This document shows, in pieces, positions 37,291 through 50,700 of a DNA stretch of 64,000 bases (positions are counted from its first letter, which is position 1; every line of letters begins with the position of its first letter). Source of the stretch: Leptoclinus maculatus (lineage: Eukaryota > Chordata > Actinopteri > Perciformes > Stichaeidae); contig JAVDOI010000004.1 in NCBI GenBank assembly GCA_032191485.1, positions 19,332,943 to 19,396,942 of the forward strand, given 5' to 3'. The notes under the pieces are model-generated. The model searched no databases and had not been told where the DNA came from. It worked only from the letters and a program-made list of their open reading frames with translations. Made by a program: the position numbers and the translations under genes.

Positions 37291-38624
37291 CATCCCCTAA
37301 GTTAATTTTTGGGGATTCAATAAAAAAGAATGTTTAACAGTTGTCCACAGAATATAGCGTAATTGTTTCAGATATATTTGCTCCTTGTCATGGTTCAGTT
37401 CATGCGTTAATTCTCCATGGTGGCAAATAGCGGAAGCTGTATTGTACAGTATACTTGTGTGCAACTTGACATACTCACACATCCAAGCACACTTAATCAC
37501 ACATATACGCACACATGTGCACGCACACATACAAAAAACGCACACAAAAGGCCGAGTGGTCTTTCTATAGTGTTGCCACAGTCCTTGTCTCCCCTTAATC
37601 ACATTAAGTGTCCAGTGGGGGGTACTTGGGTTTGACCGGCCATTTTGAAACCACAAATCTCCCAAAAATGTGTAAGAAAGCCAAAAAAAAAAATGAAAGA
37701 AAAAAAGGTTTGTGGACAAACAAAAATAAAACATTGTATCTGTAAAAACACACTTGATGAGCAGGTGATCCCAAGTTTTGGAGCTATCCTGAGTCACTTC
37801 AGGTCAGGGTGAAGAGGTCATCTGGTGACCTTTTGATGATTCAGCAGCCAAAACAAGGGTCCGAAAATGTGACTGCCCTCCTTTGACCAATTTTGACCCC
37901 TGTCATCTTCTTGACCTTTGATCTCAGCCCATCATATATCCTCTTCCACCACCTCACCCTTCTCCAGCAAGTGCCCTTTTACATTACACACCTTCAATAT
38001 GAAGATGGAGAACGACACACACGTGCACAGTAAAACAACTTCTATCAGGGAAAGAATTGTCCTCTATCTCCTGTGGGTCCAAAACACCTCTGCTTTTTGT
38101 TTCGTTTTGTTTTTTTTGTGTGTGAACCTTTCGTTCACTTATTTTTTATACCAGGGCGTTCATTCCTTACTATGTATCACGTCCATCAAAGCTGGGTTGA
38201 GAGGTCACAGAGAGGGGGGCTCTCGAGTGAGGATCAGAGTGTGACATTTCAGTTACAGGGCTAAGGCCAACCTCACTAAAACACACATGCATGCAAACGT
38301 CAACCCACACCAGAGCTGGTGAGGCACGCATGGAATATAAGGGGGGTAACTCTTCCTCCTTTTTCAAAAACACACAAATTCTGATTGGATGGAAAAAGAA
38401 ACAATGAGGAATAACAAAAAAAAAGCAGGAACAGGAAATGGAAGTGGTAGTGAAATAACGAGAAAAAAAAATAGTCAGAGGCACTGCAAGCCAGTTTCAT
38501 AGCGTCTAATTGGCAGAGATGGGTCAGGCAGCTAGGGTTTTCCAATGGCTCTCTCTGGCACAGTTCCTCCCCCCTTTTCCTGTCTGGCTGTCCTTCGACT
38601 GCATCGGTCTGTTTGTCCTGACGC

Positions 38625-38733
38625 TCACACCTGGACAGGAAGTGTTTGGTTCATCTGTAGTCTCATGTCCTGAATGCTACCGAGAATCTTCTTCTGATGG
38701 CCAGCCAACGTTACCCCTATCCGCAGCAAGTCC
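38625..38733 (-). CDS. ephb3: ephb3 exon 16: SAM end, PDZ-binding tail and stop
   Basis: It starts after TCCACAG with G (completing Glu) and GAC-TTG-CTG, giving DLLRIGVTLAGHQKKILGSI then QDMRLQMNQTLPVQV and TGA at 38627-38625. The last three residues VQV form a class II PDZ ligand and match EPHB3 rather than EPHB2 (VEV). The exon continues into the 3'UTR. Confidence 0.96.
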
Positions 38734-41700
38734 CTGTGGAGTGAGAAGAAAAGGAGAAGAAAATAAGAACAGGTGGCTGAGTCGTAAAAAAAAAAAAAGT
38801 AGCCAAACATCACATCACTTTTCACCTACGAGTAATCACACGCTCAACCAGGTGCGAACATGGGCAGCACCTTGGCAATCACCCATAAAATGGCATCCAG
38901 AGGGTATGTCAACAAAATGGGAACGCTCATCCAGCTATAGTGAATGTTGGTCTTAATGCAACATAATTCTGTTGCCTGGCAGGTGGGCAAGATGAGGAGA
39001 GTTAAGGAGCCATAATGTGATAGTTAATGATTAAAGAGCAAACCTAGCTACTGTTCGGCAGCTGGCAGGCTTTCACAGAGTCCACACCAGCCTGCCACTT
39101 AGCTATAGAAACGGCGAAGCAGAAGATCTTTTTTTTTTTTTTGTAACATTCTAAACAGATTACTTCTGTTAGGGGCCTGTCATTCATACTTAGAATGGGT
39201 CTGTGTGTCAGTAAATCAGCTTTAGATCAGCCACTGTTGCAAAACACATTCCTCAATTGCTCAAAAATGTCCAGGAAAAACTACAGCAAATAAGACTGGA
39301 AAGTGTAAATCAGTCTTATAGCCGAGGGCTCACAGCAGCTACGGTGTAATCTTTAGAGTAAGTTGAAGGTGCAGTGGGAAAATGTGAAATGTTGACATAC
39401 TGTAAAGTTGACATTACTACACCCTGGGAGAAAAGGCCTGGGAGAGTGCACCTGCTTTTTGGCCGTCATTAGTCAGTCAGCATAATCTAATCATCATGGC
39501 CCTGTTTGTTTAACGCTGTACAATTATATTACGAGAACCTCTCTTTTCCGCTCGCTTGTTTGATTTCCCCAGTCGATAGAAGAGAGCGGACGGCGTCTGG
39601 GGCAGCGATTAGCTAACTGTTGGGGCTCTGCCACAGTCTGCGTCCTCTCCGTTCAGTCACACACACACACACACACATACTGGTTAATCTAATAGTACAC
39701 ACAGACACCATATACTCTGCTTGTCTCAATGACTCTGTGGCCCCATCCATTTTAGTAAAAAAAAGTGTGCACCGAAAAAACTCACACGAGCAAGCAAACA
39801 CATACACATACAGTACGTGCGTGTGCTAACACACACACACATACACACTGCACATCCATCCTCTCTCCGAAGCCTAATAAGGGTGCATCACTGCAATTTC
39901 ACACAAATAAATGGTGTTTTTCTGGGGTTTTTTCATATTTCGCCACCCCCATCAGTGCAGCGATGGAGGATGAAATGATAATAAATGGGAACCATTAGAG
40001 GAATTACTGGCCATTAAGGGCAACAGAGAACCACAGTACACCACACCTGTCAGCCTGGCCAAATTGAAACAAATTACCCCCACCTCCATTGCCTATTATG
40101 CAGCTAATGAGGATCATTTATTTATCATTATAATTGTAATTCATTTATTTGATCATCTCTGGCCTCCAATTTCCATGACTTCCATTATATTATTTCCTGT
40201 TGGTAAACACAGCAGAAGGTGGATGATCGTCAAGGTCAACTGGAGATCGTAGTTAAGGAAGCAGTGACGAGTGCTTGCTGAAAAATTGTTCTGCTCTGGT
40301 AAATTGTGTATCTGCCGATTGTGTATAAGCTTCTGGAGCAGGTGATTGTTATTAGTCCCCTCATGATTACATAAGCAAACCTATCCTGATTGATTACCTA
40401 CACAATTATAGGAAGGATCTTGTGTTTTAATGTTTCCAGTAAATCTTCCATTTTCCTTTTTTCCTTTTTTAAGCTATAGTATTCTTTATGTCTACATAAA
40501 TGCTGGAACACATAACAGTAGATGGCATGATACAGTATGCCTACCGAATATACAGTATATTGTGCTTTAATTTTTATTCTTTACATCTGTTATTAATTTG
40601 ATGTATAATCAGAGCCTCTTTTCCACATCTTATCATGTTTAATTTCGCCATGAGACCGGTTTTATTCCCTCAAGGTCAATCTGTATAACACAAATTTGGC
40701 TCTCAAACTCAGCACAGTCAATCAATTTATGGCTGATTAGCTGCATCCACTCCCTCTCCACTCACTCTGCTGTCATCTGGGCCACGAGGTCAAAGGAAGC
40801 AAATCCGGCATTGACGAAGTTGTCACGGTAGCGGCTCATCTTGATGGCGTCCAGCCAGTCCCCCACAGTGGTGAAAGTGGTATAGTCTGGCACACAGCGG
40901 TCAAGCAAGGGCTGGGATACCCTACATTGGGGGGAGGGAGGAGGGAGAAAGAGAAACAGAGAGAGAGAGAGAGAGAGAGGGTTAAGGTCGTCACTCTACT
41001 GCCTCTACCGGCCAACCTCACCCCCAAACGCCCCCCCACTGAGCGCCACCTCTCCATTTCTCCAGCTCTCCTCCTCTCTTCTCCTCTCCTCCACATGTAA
41101 GGAGTTGTGTGAAGGGGGGTGGGTGGGGGGGGGTCACTTTCATGACTGTGGAGAGACTGGCTGGAGGCTTGGGTGGTGGGTTGATGGATGCTTGCGCTGA
41201 AGCTGGTGAGGCTTTGGGTGGTGGGTGGGCAGACGGCAAATCTTGACCACACGCATTGAAATATTACAAGGAACCACATCAGATTTCAAATTCAGAAACT
41301 ATAATAATTTGCTATAGTTACAACAACAGCTGCCATAGTAACAAAGTGGATATTTGTCTCAATTAAGAATGCATTTATCTGGCAGCATCAGTGATGTAAG
41401 AATGTGCCATGTTTCCCTAAAAATGTCTGGATTGCTCACTTCCTGTTTGTTGGCCCTTGTTTGTCTTGTTTCAGGGAGATGGCACTGTGTTGCATGGGGA
41501 CTGACATAACAGAACAAAAAATGCAAGTGTGGTTTAAATCCTTTACATGCGTTTCTGTATGAACATCAGGTTAACTAGTAAGTTATAAAATTGTATGCTT
41601 TAATGTACATTGTCTGAGAGTGTTTTTGGTTGAATATGAACATGTTCTTACAGGAACGTCATCCGAGGTTGGCTAGACAAAAGGGTAACACAATCCCACA

Positions 41701-44700
41701 GAGGTGGAATTGCATTTTGGGAAAACGCTTCATGATATCTGTGGAATGTCAACACACATGCCGTTTACGTGTTTGTGCGATTGCATGGTAGGACTGACTC
41801 ATGAACCTGCATGAAGTGGCAATAATGGAAGGAGTTACTCACAAACCTTCATGTGTGTGTATTCCTGAAAATGAAGTTGGAGTGTGTTTTGCATGTTCTT
41901 GCACACCTGTTGACAGCCCTAAAGGGCCTTTTTAAAGAACAAAGTGACCCCTGGGCTGATCAATGCTGTAGATAGAGAGGCCACCTTGGGAGTTTTAATA
42001 AAACTGTGCTACAACTCAGAGAGAAGTGGAGCGGATAAACAAGGGAGGAGATGATGGTGGAGGGGGAGACAGGGAGGTGTGGTGAGCAGAGTGGGGAGAA
42101 ACAGATGAGGGGAGCAGGCAAAGAGAAAGAGCGCCACTGTCTCCCCTCCTCTCTGCTCTGTTGATCCCTGTCATCCTTTTTGATGGCATTAGATTCATTA
42201 ACAATTAAAAGAGGAATGGAGAGAGAAAGAGGGGGGAAAAGAGAAAAGGCATGGAGGGGGAGTTAATAACAGTGATACAGAGGCTCCATTGAGTGGTGTA
42301 GATGGAGGGATTTTTAATAAGGCTTGTGCTTCGGAGCCCAAGGCCTCAGGCCGTTGTTAACGCCAGACCCTGGCTTCTCTTAATAGAGTATTGTTAGTCG
42401 GCTTCAAAAGGGTCCAGACCGTTGCTGGCCACATGTGAGCCAAAAGCAGAAAGGCAGAAACACAGCAGGAAAGTTGTGTAATATTGTTCGCTAGCTAGCT
42501 AGCCTAAATGTAAGGTCTATGGTTGTGGGACTGTCAACTGTTTTCCAAAGGGTTATGTCTGTTAAACTGTTCTGCATTTTTAAGAAGTTTAGAGAGTGGG
42601 AATGTCTGCATTTATAACATAGACTCAACAGTAGAAATGAAGCACAGATGGTGCAGGAAGCCTTAGCATCACCAAACCTCAGTTGCTCATTCCACTTTAC
42701 ACCTACAATACAATATGCAGCCATGTCAAGTGCACATAACGCACACAACCAAAAGGACTTTCATCCCAGACAGTGTTAGCTAACCTCTAGCCACCCTTCA
42801 ATGCCGACCAGGACGGGCGGCATCATCTCTCACTCCTCCCTTGTTAGGTTTGTCGGCAGGAGGCCACCTCTCCGCTGGCCCGTTTAAAATCTCGTTAGTG
42901 GCTAATTAAAAGGCGCTCCCGTCTTCTTTTTTGCATCGCCTTAATCGAGCTAATTAACCGCAAGCTTAATCTTCTAAGAACGTCACTCTAGTGGCCAACC
43001 GAGACCCTGGTGTCCCCCATGAGCCTAAACCAGGATTGTCTGCAGCCCTCCCTCAAGACAGAAAGACCCTGATGCAGGGACATATAGGTAGGTCATCCCC
43101 CTCCCTATCGCTCCAACTCCACCACCTTCTATCTTCCAAATTCTTTCCAGGAAACAGGTTGTGGCGGAAGGTAGTGCAGCTAAATGTAGATGTGACATCA
43201 TTGATTAAGCTCCCAGTTGGCGGAAGACTTGCTTTAAGGGCTGTATTGAGTGATGGTAATTTGGATTTGCATAATGGCCCAGGCTGCATTTGTGTGAATT
43301 AAAGAGTTGTATGGGAAGAAATCTGCACTTTGTAGGAGTTAAAAGATCGCTACAGCTGACTCACGTACACCGCATTAACTTGGATAAGAAATATTTGCAC
43401 AATGGAAATCATTATCGCGGTTGCTCTGGCTCAGATGCAAATGAAATTGCTCTGCCAGTACTCTCACGGCTGAAAAGTCAAGTGACTTCATTCAATAAAC
43501 TACTGACCTATTACTGTAATCTATCACAAGAGTCAGCAGGTCTCCTCAACATATGACCTAAGAAGACCATAGAAGAGTTTTAGAAAGCTATCAGCACTAA
43601 TATCTATTATGCGATGACCATAATGTGACACTATTGCCCTTTACAAAGATCACTAATCCACTTACTAAAATTCATCAAGGACCTCCAGAGAAACGATTTC
43701 TATAATCACCAGCTCCGCTGAGCATACACAAGATACAAACATTTGCATTGAAGCTTAACTTGATGTGACCCACATGTTTATTTTCTATCAGAATCATATG
43801 ACAACTTACCCGGTGGACTGTGCGCTGTTGGTGACCACCTTGAGGCTGGCAGCATTGCGGATAAGCTTGTCCAGCGTGGCCACAATCTGGGTGAATTTGG
43901 GTCGCAGGTTCCTCTCTTTGACCCAGCAGTCCAACATGAGCTGGTGCAGTGCTGTGGGACAGTCCATGGGTGGGGGCAGTCGATAGTCCTGCTCCACGGC
44001 ATTTATCACCTGAGAAAAGGACGATAGAGAAATCTCAATCACAGAGTACGGTGTGTAGAGGCAGGATGGAACACAATGAGAGAGATGGGTTGATGGAAAT
44101 GGCAAGTGAGGGAGGACAGAGGAGGATGAATGAGGGAAATGATGGAGATTGGAAATTATTTCGGGAATGCGTAGAAATAAGGGACAGAGAAAGATTAGTT
44201 TTGAGTGGTAGTTGTGTATGTAGAGAGATAATGGCTTTTGGGCAGAAGTGGTTGAAAACTTGCAAATGAATACAATTTCTTGGAAATCAATAATATATAG
44301 TGTAATGTCACATGTTATGCATATATCACGTAATGGAAAAAAAATAGCCTCATATCAGCTTACATCTTGATTGCTCATGTCCCAGTACGGCCGTTCGCCG
44401 TACGACATCACTTCCCACATGACAATGCCGTAGCTCCACACGTCACTGGCCGAGGTGAACTTCCTGTAGGCAATGGCCTCTGGAGCCGTCCAGCGAATGG
44501 GTATCTTCCCGCCCTGTGGATATGCGAATGAGTAGGTGAGCATGAAATACTGGAGGGATGGAGCACAAACACAGAATCACACACATACAAGAGGGAGAGA
44601 GAGGGTGAGAAAAACACAGTCTAAGGGAAATGTTGATGCACAACACATGGGTGCATGCTGTACAACCCAAACACCACGTACGTACAAGGTTAGAAAATGA

Positions 44701-47700
44701 TATGTACAAACACGTGAAGCTAGAAGAATATTTAACGTGCTACAAACTGTATTTTTTCAACATCGATCTATCACCGGCATAGAATCCTTTCATATACATG
44801 TAACTATCTGACAAATTGAACTCTGTGAGAAAGTGCTGGCATGAAATACCAATCACCTCACCTAGAGTAAAGAAAACACCTCCACATTAGGTAGGCAGAT
44901 AGAAGATACTTTATTAATCTCCTTGGATTCAGGTGCCCAGTATATTAGTATTAGTATATGTACATTTTAGTTAAATGACTATGAATTACAGATAACACCA
45001 TTGCTTCCTTAACATATTCAGAAGGTTTTATTTGAGTTGCACTGTGGAAGAAGAGAGCCCTTTCAGTCCACAGACCCAGAGGAAGCATAGACTGCTGTAT
45101 ACGGGCCAAAGAGGTGGCTTTTATTATTTTAGTATCCTGCTTTGCCAATTTTACAATTTTACATAGGATCAAGAATCAGTCTTTCATAACAGACGTGCCA
45201 GTAATTTGTCGGCAAAGGATATTGCAAAATGTCTGTAAAGCTGATTCGGCTTCAGTACCAACAACGCAGCAGTATGAACAAGTTAAAAAAATTTAAACAG
45301 CCATCAAAGTGGATGTACTATTGTGACTCGAAATGTCATAAATACAGCGATTAACAGTGTTTCAGCTGCATTTTTTTTTAATGATCTTATTTTTCCCACT
45401 TTCACCTGCCAAAAAACCCTCCCTCTCTACCCATAATGGTTATGTCGCATGGGAACAGAGACTTGACACAGATCTATTTCTTGAATACGCTCATACTTGG
45501 CAACGCTGTGGATTAACTTGTAAAAGGGCCTCAAATTAACATAATTGGTGATGTATCGATGTTAAAACTGTACATGTAGCACCTTTAAACATTGATTCCA
45601 AACATGAATACACAAACTCAAGCACATACACACACACACATTTACTCTGACTCACCAGGGAGCTGGTGTAGGTGGGGTCTGTGGGGTCATCCTCGAGGAA
45701 ACGGGATAGGCCGAAGTCAGACACCTTACACACAAGATTACTGTTGACCAAGATGTTACGGGCAGCCAGGTCTCTGTGCACGTAGTTCATGTCTGACAGG
45801 TACTTCATGCCTGCTGCGATACCACGCAGCATGCCAACCAGCTGGATCACTGTGAACTGCCCATCGTTGAGCTGGCATAGGAAGAGAGAGAACGGCAAGG
45901 ATAGATTGGATAGTAGACCAAGGTTGCATGTTCAAAGGAATATATATTAGCCTCCCTTTTACCTTTATTTGTCCTACCTATTTTAATTTGTTTTACAGTA
46001 CTTTCTTTGCATAAGCCCTCTTTCCTGCATCTTTCATCTAATATCACTTCACACCGTAACGTCTTTCTCTTTGCTACCTATCCATTCTCAGTTCCTCCCT
46101 TACGCTTTCTCTGGCAGACAGTGCATGATGTGACTTTGAGGCAGTGATACATTGGAGACTGAGCTCTTTGTAAATGTCACCAATCGCCTGAAAGCGGTAT
46201 ATGTCAGATAACCATTGTGGGCTCTGCAGCTGTGCTTAAGAAGACCTTTCATGGCTCCAAAGAAAGTGAGATAATTAAAAACAGATTTGGATTCGTTCCT
46301 CACCCGTAGGAAAGAGTCCAGCGCTCCATTCTCCATGAACTCGGTCACAATCATCACTGGCCGACTCTTGGTGACCACACCTTCCAGACGGATAATGTTG
46401 GGATGGTCAAACTGGCCCATGATGGACGCCTCAGACAGAAAGTCTCGCCTCTGACGGTCAGTGTAGCCCACTTTGAGAGTCTTGATGGCTACGATGATCT
46501 CCCGGCGCCCAGGCAGCTTTAGGCGACCGCGACACACCTCGCCAAACTCTCCTGCGAGAGCCCACGTGAGCCAGGCAGAGAAAGGGCAAAAGAAGGAGAG
46601 AGAGAGAGAGAAAGAGGGAGGGGAGAGAGGCATGACGGAAGAGTGGAGGAGAGTGGGGGGAAAAGAGGGGAGAGGGGACAGTTAACTGGTTAGAACCAAG
46701 GAGCCAGGGAAGGGTAGCAGGAGGGGTGGGACAGAGGGAACTGCAAGATAAGCCAGGACTCTAGGCCAGTGTCAAGGGATGGTGGTGATGGGGGTGCATA
46801 CAATGACTTTGTGCTGTTAAGCTACGGATTAAAAAGAAACAGCATTTGAGGCATAATGATGAAATGTGAGAGGATGAAAAGTTGAAAAAAAAAAAACGCA
46901 TTTGAAATGTGAAAAAAAAAAATGGTAAAAGCAGGGTGAGAAGAGTGTGAGGAGCTGAGGGGGACAGAGGAGGAGAGGGGGGGCATGTATTTGAGTGGGG
47001 GGAGGGGGGGGTGCTATGCTTCAGAGTGTCTAGAGAAGCGGGCACAGGAGGAGGAGATAGGTGGAGACAGAAGCTTGAGGGTTCTTGGGCTGGTGGACGC
47101 TTTTCGTTTAGAGTCTACACCAAGCGTGTGCAAGAATGCAAGAGAAATCAGGCGATGTGAGCGATGTGGGGAAAGTGAGGGGAAGGTGGGCAGGGGGATG
47201 GATGGAGGGATGGAGGGATGGATTGAGGAGGGGGGGAGAGGAGAGGAGGGGGGGAGGGAAGACAGGGGTTGAGGGTTCGTCACTTTGAAGGCCAATGCCG
47301 GGAAGCGACGGGTTTCAAGTAGTGGCCTCAGAAGTAGAAGAACTGTAGTAGTAGCAGTAGTAATGGTAGTAGCAGAAGCAGTAGTAGGGACTCCCATCTC
47401 TGCCATCACAACGTCCTCCATTTTTGGCTTAGTACAATGCTAAGAAAACTCAACCTCAATTGGCACAGTCCTGCAGCTTATGAGCAGAGATATTACTATC
47501 AAATATATCATAAACATAAAATACTTTACTATCTACAACATATAAATTTGGGGAGGGTTTCTAAAGGAGGGGACACAACCACATAATGCCAGAAACAGGG
47601 GTTACATGTAGTTATCCAGTAGAAGCACTCTTTAATAAAGAGGTTCTCAATACACTAAAAGGTGGGCAGGGTCAGAGACTACCAGTCCTGGACAAGAAAT

Positions 47701-50700
47701 TGTTTTTATATCTTAAGCCCCATGCAGACAGAAATCTATATTTCAGGGGGATGCAGGAGATAAATATTAGCCAGGCTCCTTGGTAACAGGAATTGCTTTT
47801 GAACAATCCAACACACTCCACAGGCTACGACACATGTAGGATCTGTAAGCGTCAGATTCTCCACATGGTCTTTCAATAACAACTATATGTCAGTAACCAA
47901 GTAATGGGTTTTGGTCGAATCTATTCATGTGTAAATACTAAATAGTTACATTTTAACACACAAAGTATCTATCTGTATGAGAAGTAAAATGAGAAAAAGC
48001 CAACAATTGTCCCAAAAAACAATCGGGCTGTAATTAATACTGAAAGAGATAAGAGAGCAAACACGTGCACTCAGACAGGATTGCCATCTCCCCTAGAGAA
48101 ACAAATCCTGTCTGTATGGGGCTGTAGTCTTGCTTTGTGCAAAATCTGATTCCTTTTAGATTCAAGTTTTTAATCATTTTGGAAATGACTGCTGTTTCAT
48201 AATTATTTAAACTAAATGAATTTCCTCACATAGCACTTTTTCTCAATCCAGGATTGGGCTCTGTTTAAAGGAAATAAGGTGAAAATAATAATCCCCCCAT
48301 ACAAAAGGTAGTGCAGCTACTCTAAATGCACATGGCATGGCACACGACTTTAAGCGTGCTGACACTGTGAGTGACGCTAACTTAAAGAGGACACACTGCA
48401 GCTAGTTATGCTTTAGACACAGAGTGCTGGAGACATCTGTAAAAAACTGGAAAGGGGGTTCCTAACAGATGACGAGTGTGGGGGGTGGGGGGGTGGGGGG
48501 AAGGAGCAAAGGAGAGGTCTAGCGATGAATTGAGTGAAAGTACCGCTTGGTGTGAAGTCCTCTAACGGTATGGCCTGGAGGTGACTAGCAGTCTTCCCCC
48601 TGTAGCTCAGGAGCTTTGGTGGGTTACCTGCGCCGATGACCTCCTCGATCTTCACGCAGGAGACGTCGATCTCCTTGGCAAACTCGCGCACAGCCTCGTT
48701 GGGATCCTCATAGGTGAAGGGGTCAATGTAGACTTTCATTCCAGGTGTTACTATAGGGGATTCAGTGGCAAGAACAGGAAAGTGAATCTATGGCGTCAAA
48801 CTTAATTTTAACACTATGTAAAGGTCTGAATACATATTATGTATCAACAAAGGATAGATCAATGCTATATTATTGCACTGGAAGCCAATTCATGCTTATG
48901 CGAGCTATTATTTAGTGGTCAAGGATGGTGAGCCATTGCTAAGTATGACTAAGCAGAAGTATAGAAATAATGCTTTTGGAATGTGAATAGTGCAAAGAGG
49001 TAGGAGCATCTCAGCAAAGAGACTTACTGTACTGCTGCAGTTTCTCTGTGTACTCCGACTCTGAACCGTTTCTCTGCTTTCTGTTGAGAAAGATGAAAAC
49101 GCAAACTGAGTCACGTGGCTCCAACACAGCAGGGTGCAAATGCCGGAAAGGAACAAAAGCGGGAGGAGAAAACAAGATCCCTAATAATGTCTGCAGAGAT
49201 GTAGCCACGCTACGCTGTAGCGTTTGAAGCAAGGGATGCACTGTAGATGACAAAAGATTGGATCAATGACTGGTGGTGAAAAATATTCATACTTGGGGAC
49301 TGGAACAAGAGTCTAAACCAAAAAAGACATCATGCCATTGTCTGAAGCAGCAAGTGAAAGCCACTTACTCTCGGTACCTTTAAAAATGAGCAAACGAGAC
49401 AAAAGCAGACTCAAACAGCAAGCTCAGCTGTCTCGGCTTCCTCGCCCTACAGACATCACACAGTGTTTCTGCCTCTTATTTTTCTCGTCATGGACTCTCT
49501 CTGTCTTGCTTGTCATTCTCTCTTTCCTTTTTCACTATTTCCCTCCTGTCTTTTCATTCTTTTTGTTTTCTGTATCCTCATCTTCCTTCACGGAGGAGGA
49601 GGGGGGGAGTGGCAAAGATGATGACAGAGCGAGGGGGCTGGGTTGTTGAAATTACATGTTAATGTGCTTCCTTTGTTGTCTAACCAGTAACCAGGGCAAT
49701 AATACCCGATGGTGATTTGCATCTTATTTCAAATTCTAATTTGGTTTCCGGAATATGCCAAAAGCTCTGTGATTTGTATTACTACGATTTTCTTCTTTTT
49801 TCTTCTGTGGCAGTCGGGGCAGCAGCTAAGCCAAGAGCCTGCGAGAGACACAATGTAGCGGTGTGAAAATAGAAGAGAGCTGAAGAAGCGAGAGGGAGAG
49901 GTGGGGTAGCAAGGGAGATTATTATTCAGTCTAGCGTGACCGATGCCCACGCTTGTCAGCCGCTGCCCCGAACTGGCTCTTGTGGAGGGAACCCAGTGGG
50001 CGCAAGTCAGTGGTGGGTGCCAACCTTTCACGCGTATATACACACATGCAGTGCATTTGCTGCTTGACAAATGAGTGGTATAAGAATAAACGAGTGTGGT
50101 TAGACCCAGCTGATGCAGTGTCAAGGCTTTTTTGAAAGGTGTGAGCAGCCGCTCGCATCTTCCCAGTCAATTGGGCCCAGCAGACAGGGCCACATCTGGG
50201 TTCTTTGTGGTCGGGCAAACGCACAGTTGATTCTGAGTGCCGGGGCCATGAGGACAGACCTATCAGGCCCAGCAGCTGCTCCGCCATGCTGTGTCCAGTG
50301 AGCAAAGTAGCATTTTGGCCAAAAGCTGTTTACTATTCACACATTCAAAAGGTCTAATCTGACATTCAGTGGCCTCAAAGGTGGCACAGCAGTCCGCTGA
50401 GACTCTTCTGTGGTGGTTTGGAGGACATGCAAACAAAGTTGACATTTGTAGCTATCTCTGGGTTTTTTTTCAACTTGAAGGAAAAATATTCTCCACAAAT
50501 GTTTCTGCAAATCCTCGCTGAACATATTGTGCAGTAAATGAGTCAGCGTGGACATGTTTTGGCACACGTGCTCCTCTTTTTTTACGTGTTTTGGCTTTTT
50601 GAGAGGCTGATAGAGCTAGGTATATTCTGACCTGAGGCAGACGATAGCGATGACCACAACTGCAATGATGAAGACAAAGGCAGCGGTGGCTGATCCCACG

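Larger units (their letters stand above)
36955..38624 (-). other. ephb3: ephb3 3' untranslated region (proposed)
   Basis: Inferred from the stop codon down to the first canonical-type poly(A) signal on the minus strand. No AATAAA or ATTAAA was seen between the stop and 36980. The segment includes a long TA repeat (37220-37290), a CA-type patch near 37490-37540 and several A/T runs. The extent is a prediction; an internal non-canonical signal or a longer isoform is possible. Confidence 0.5.

Noticed and set aside
37297..37797. 166-codon frame on the minus strand
   Set aside because: Falls in the proposed ephb3 3'UTR, is derived partly from CA and A-rich repeats, and has no start context or homology.
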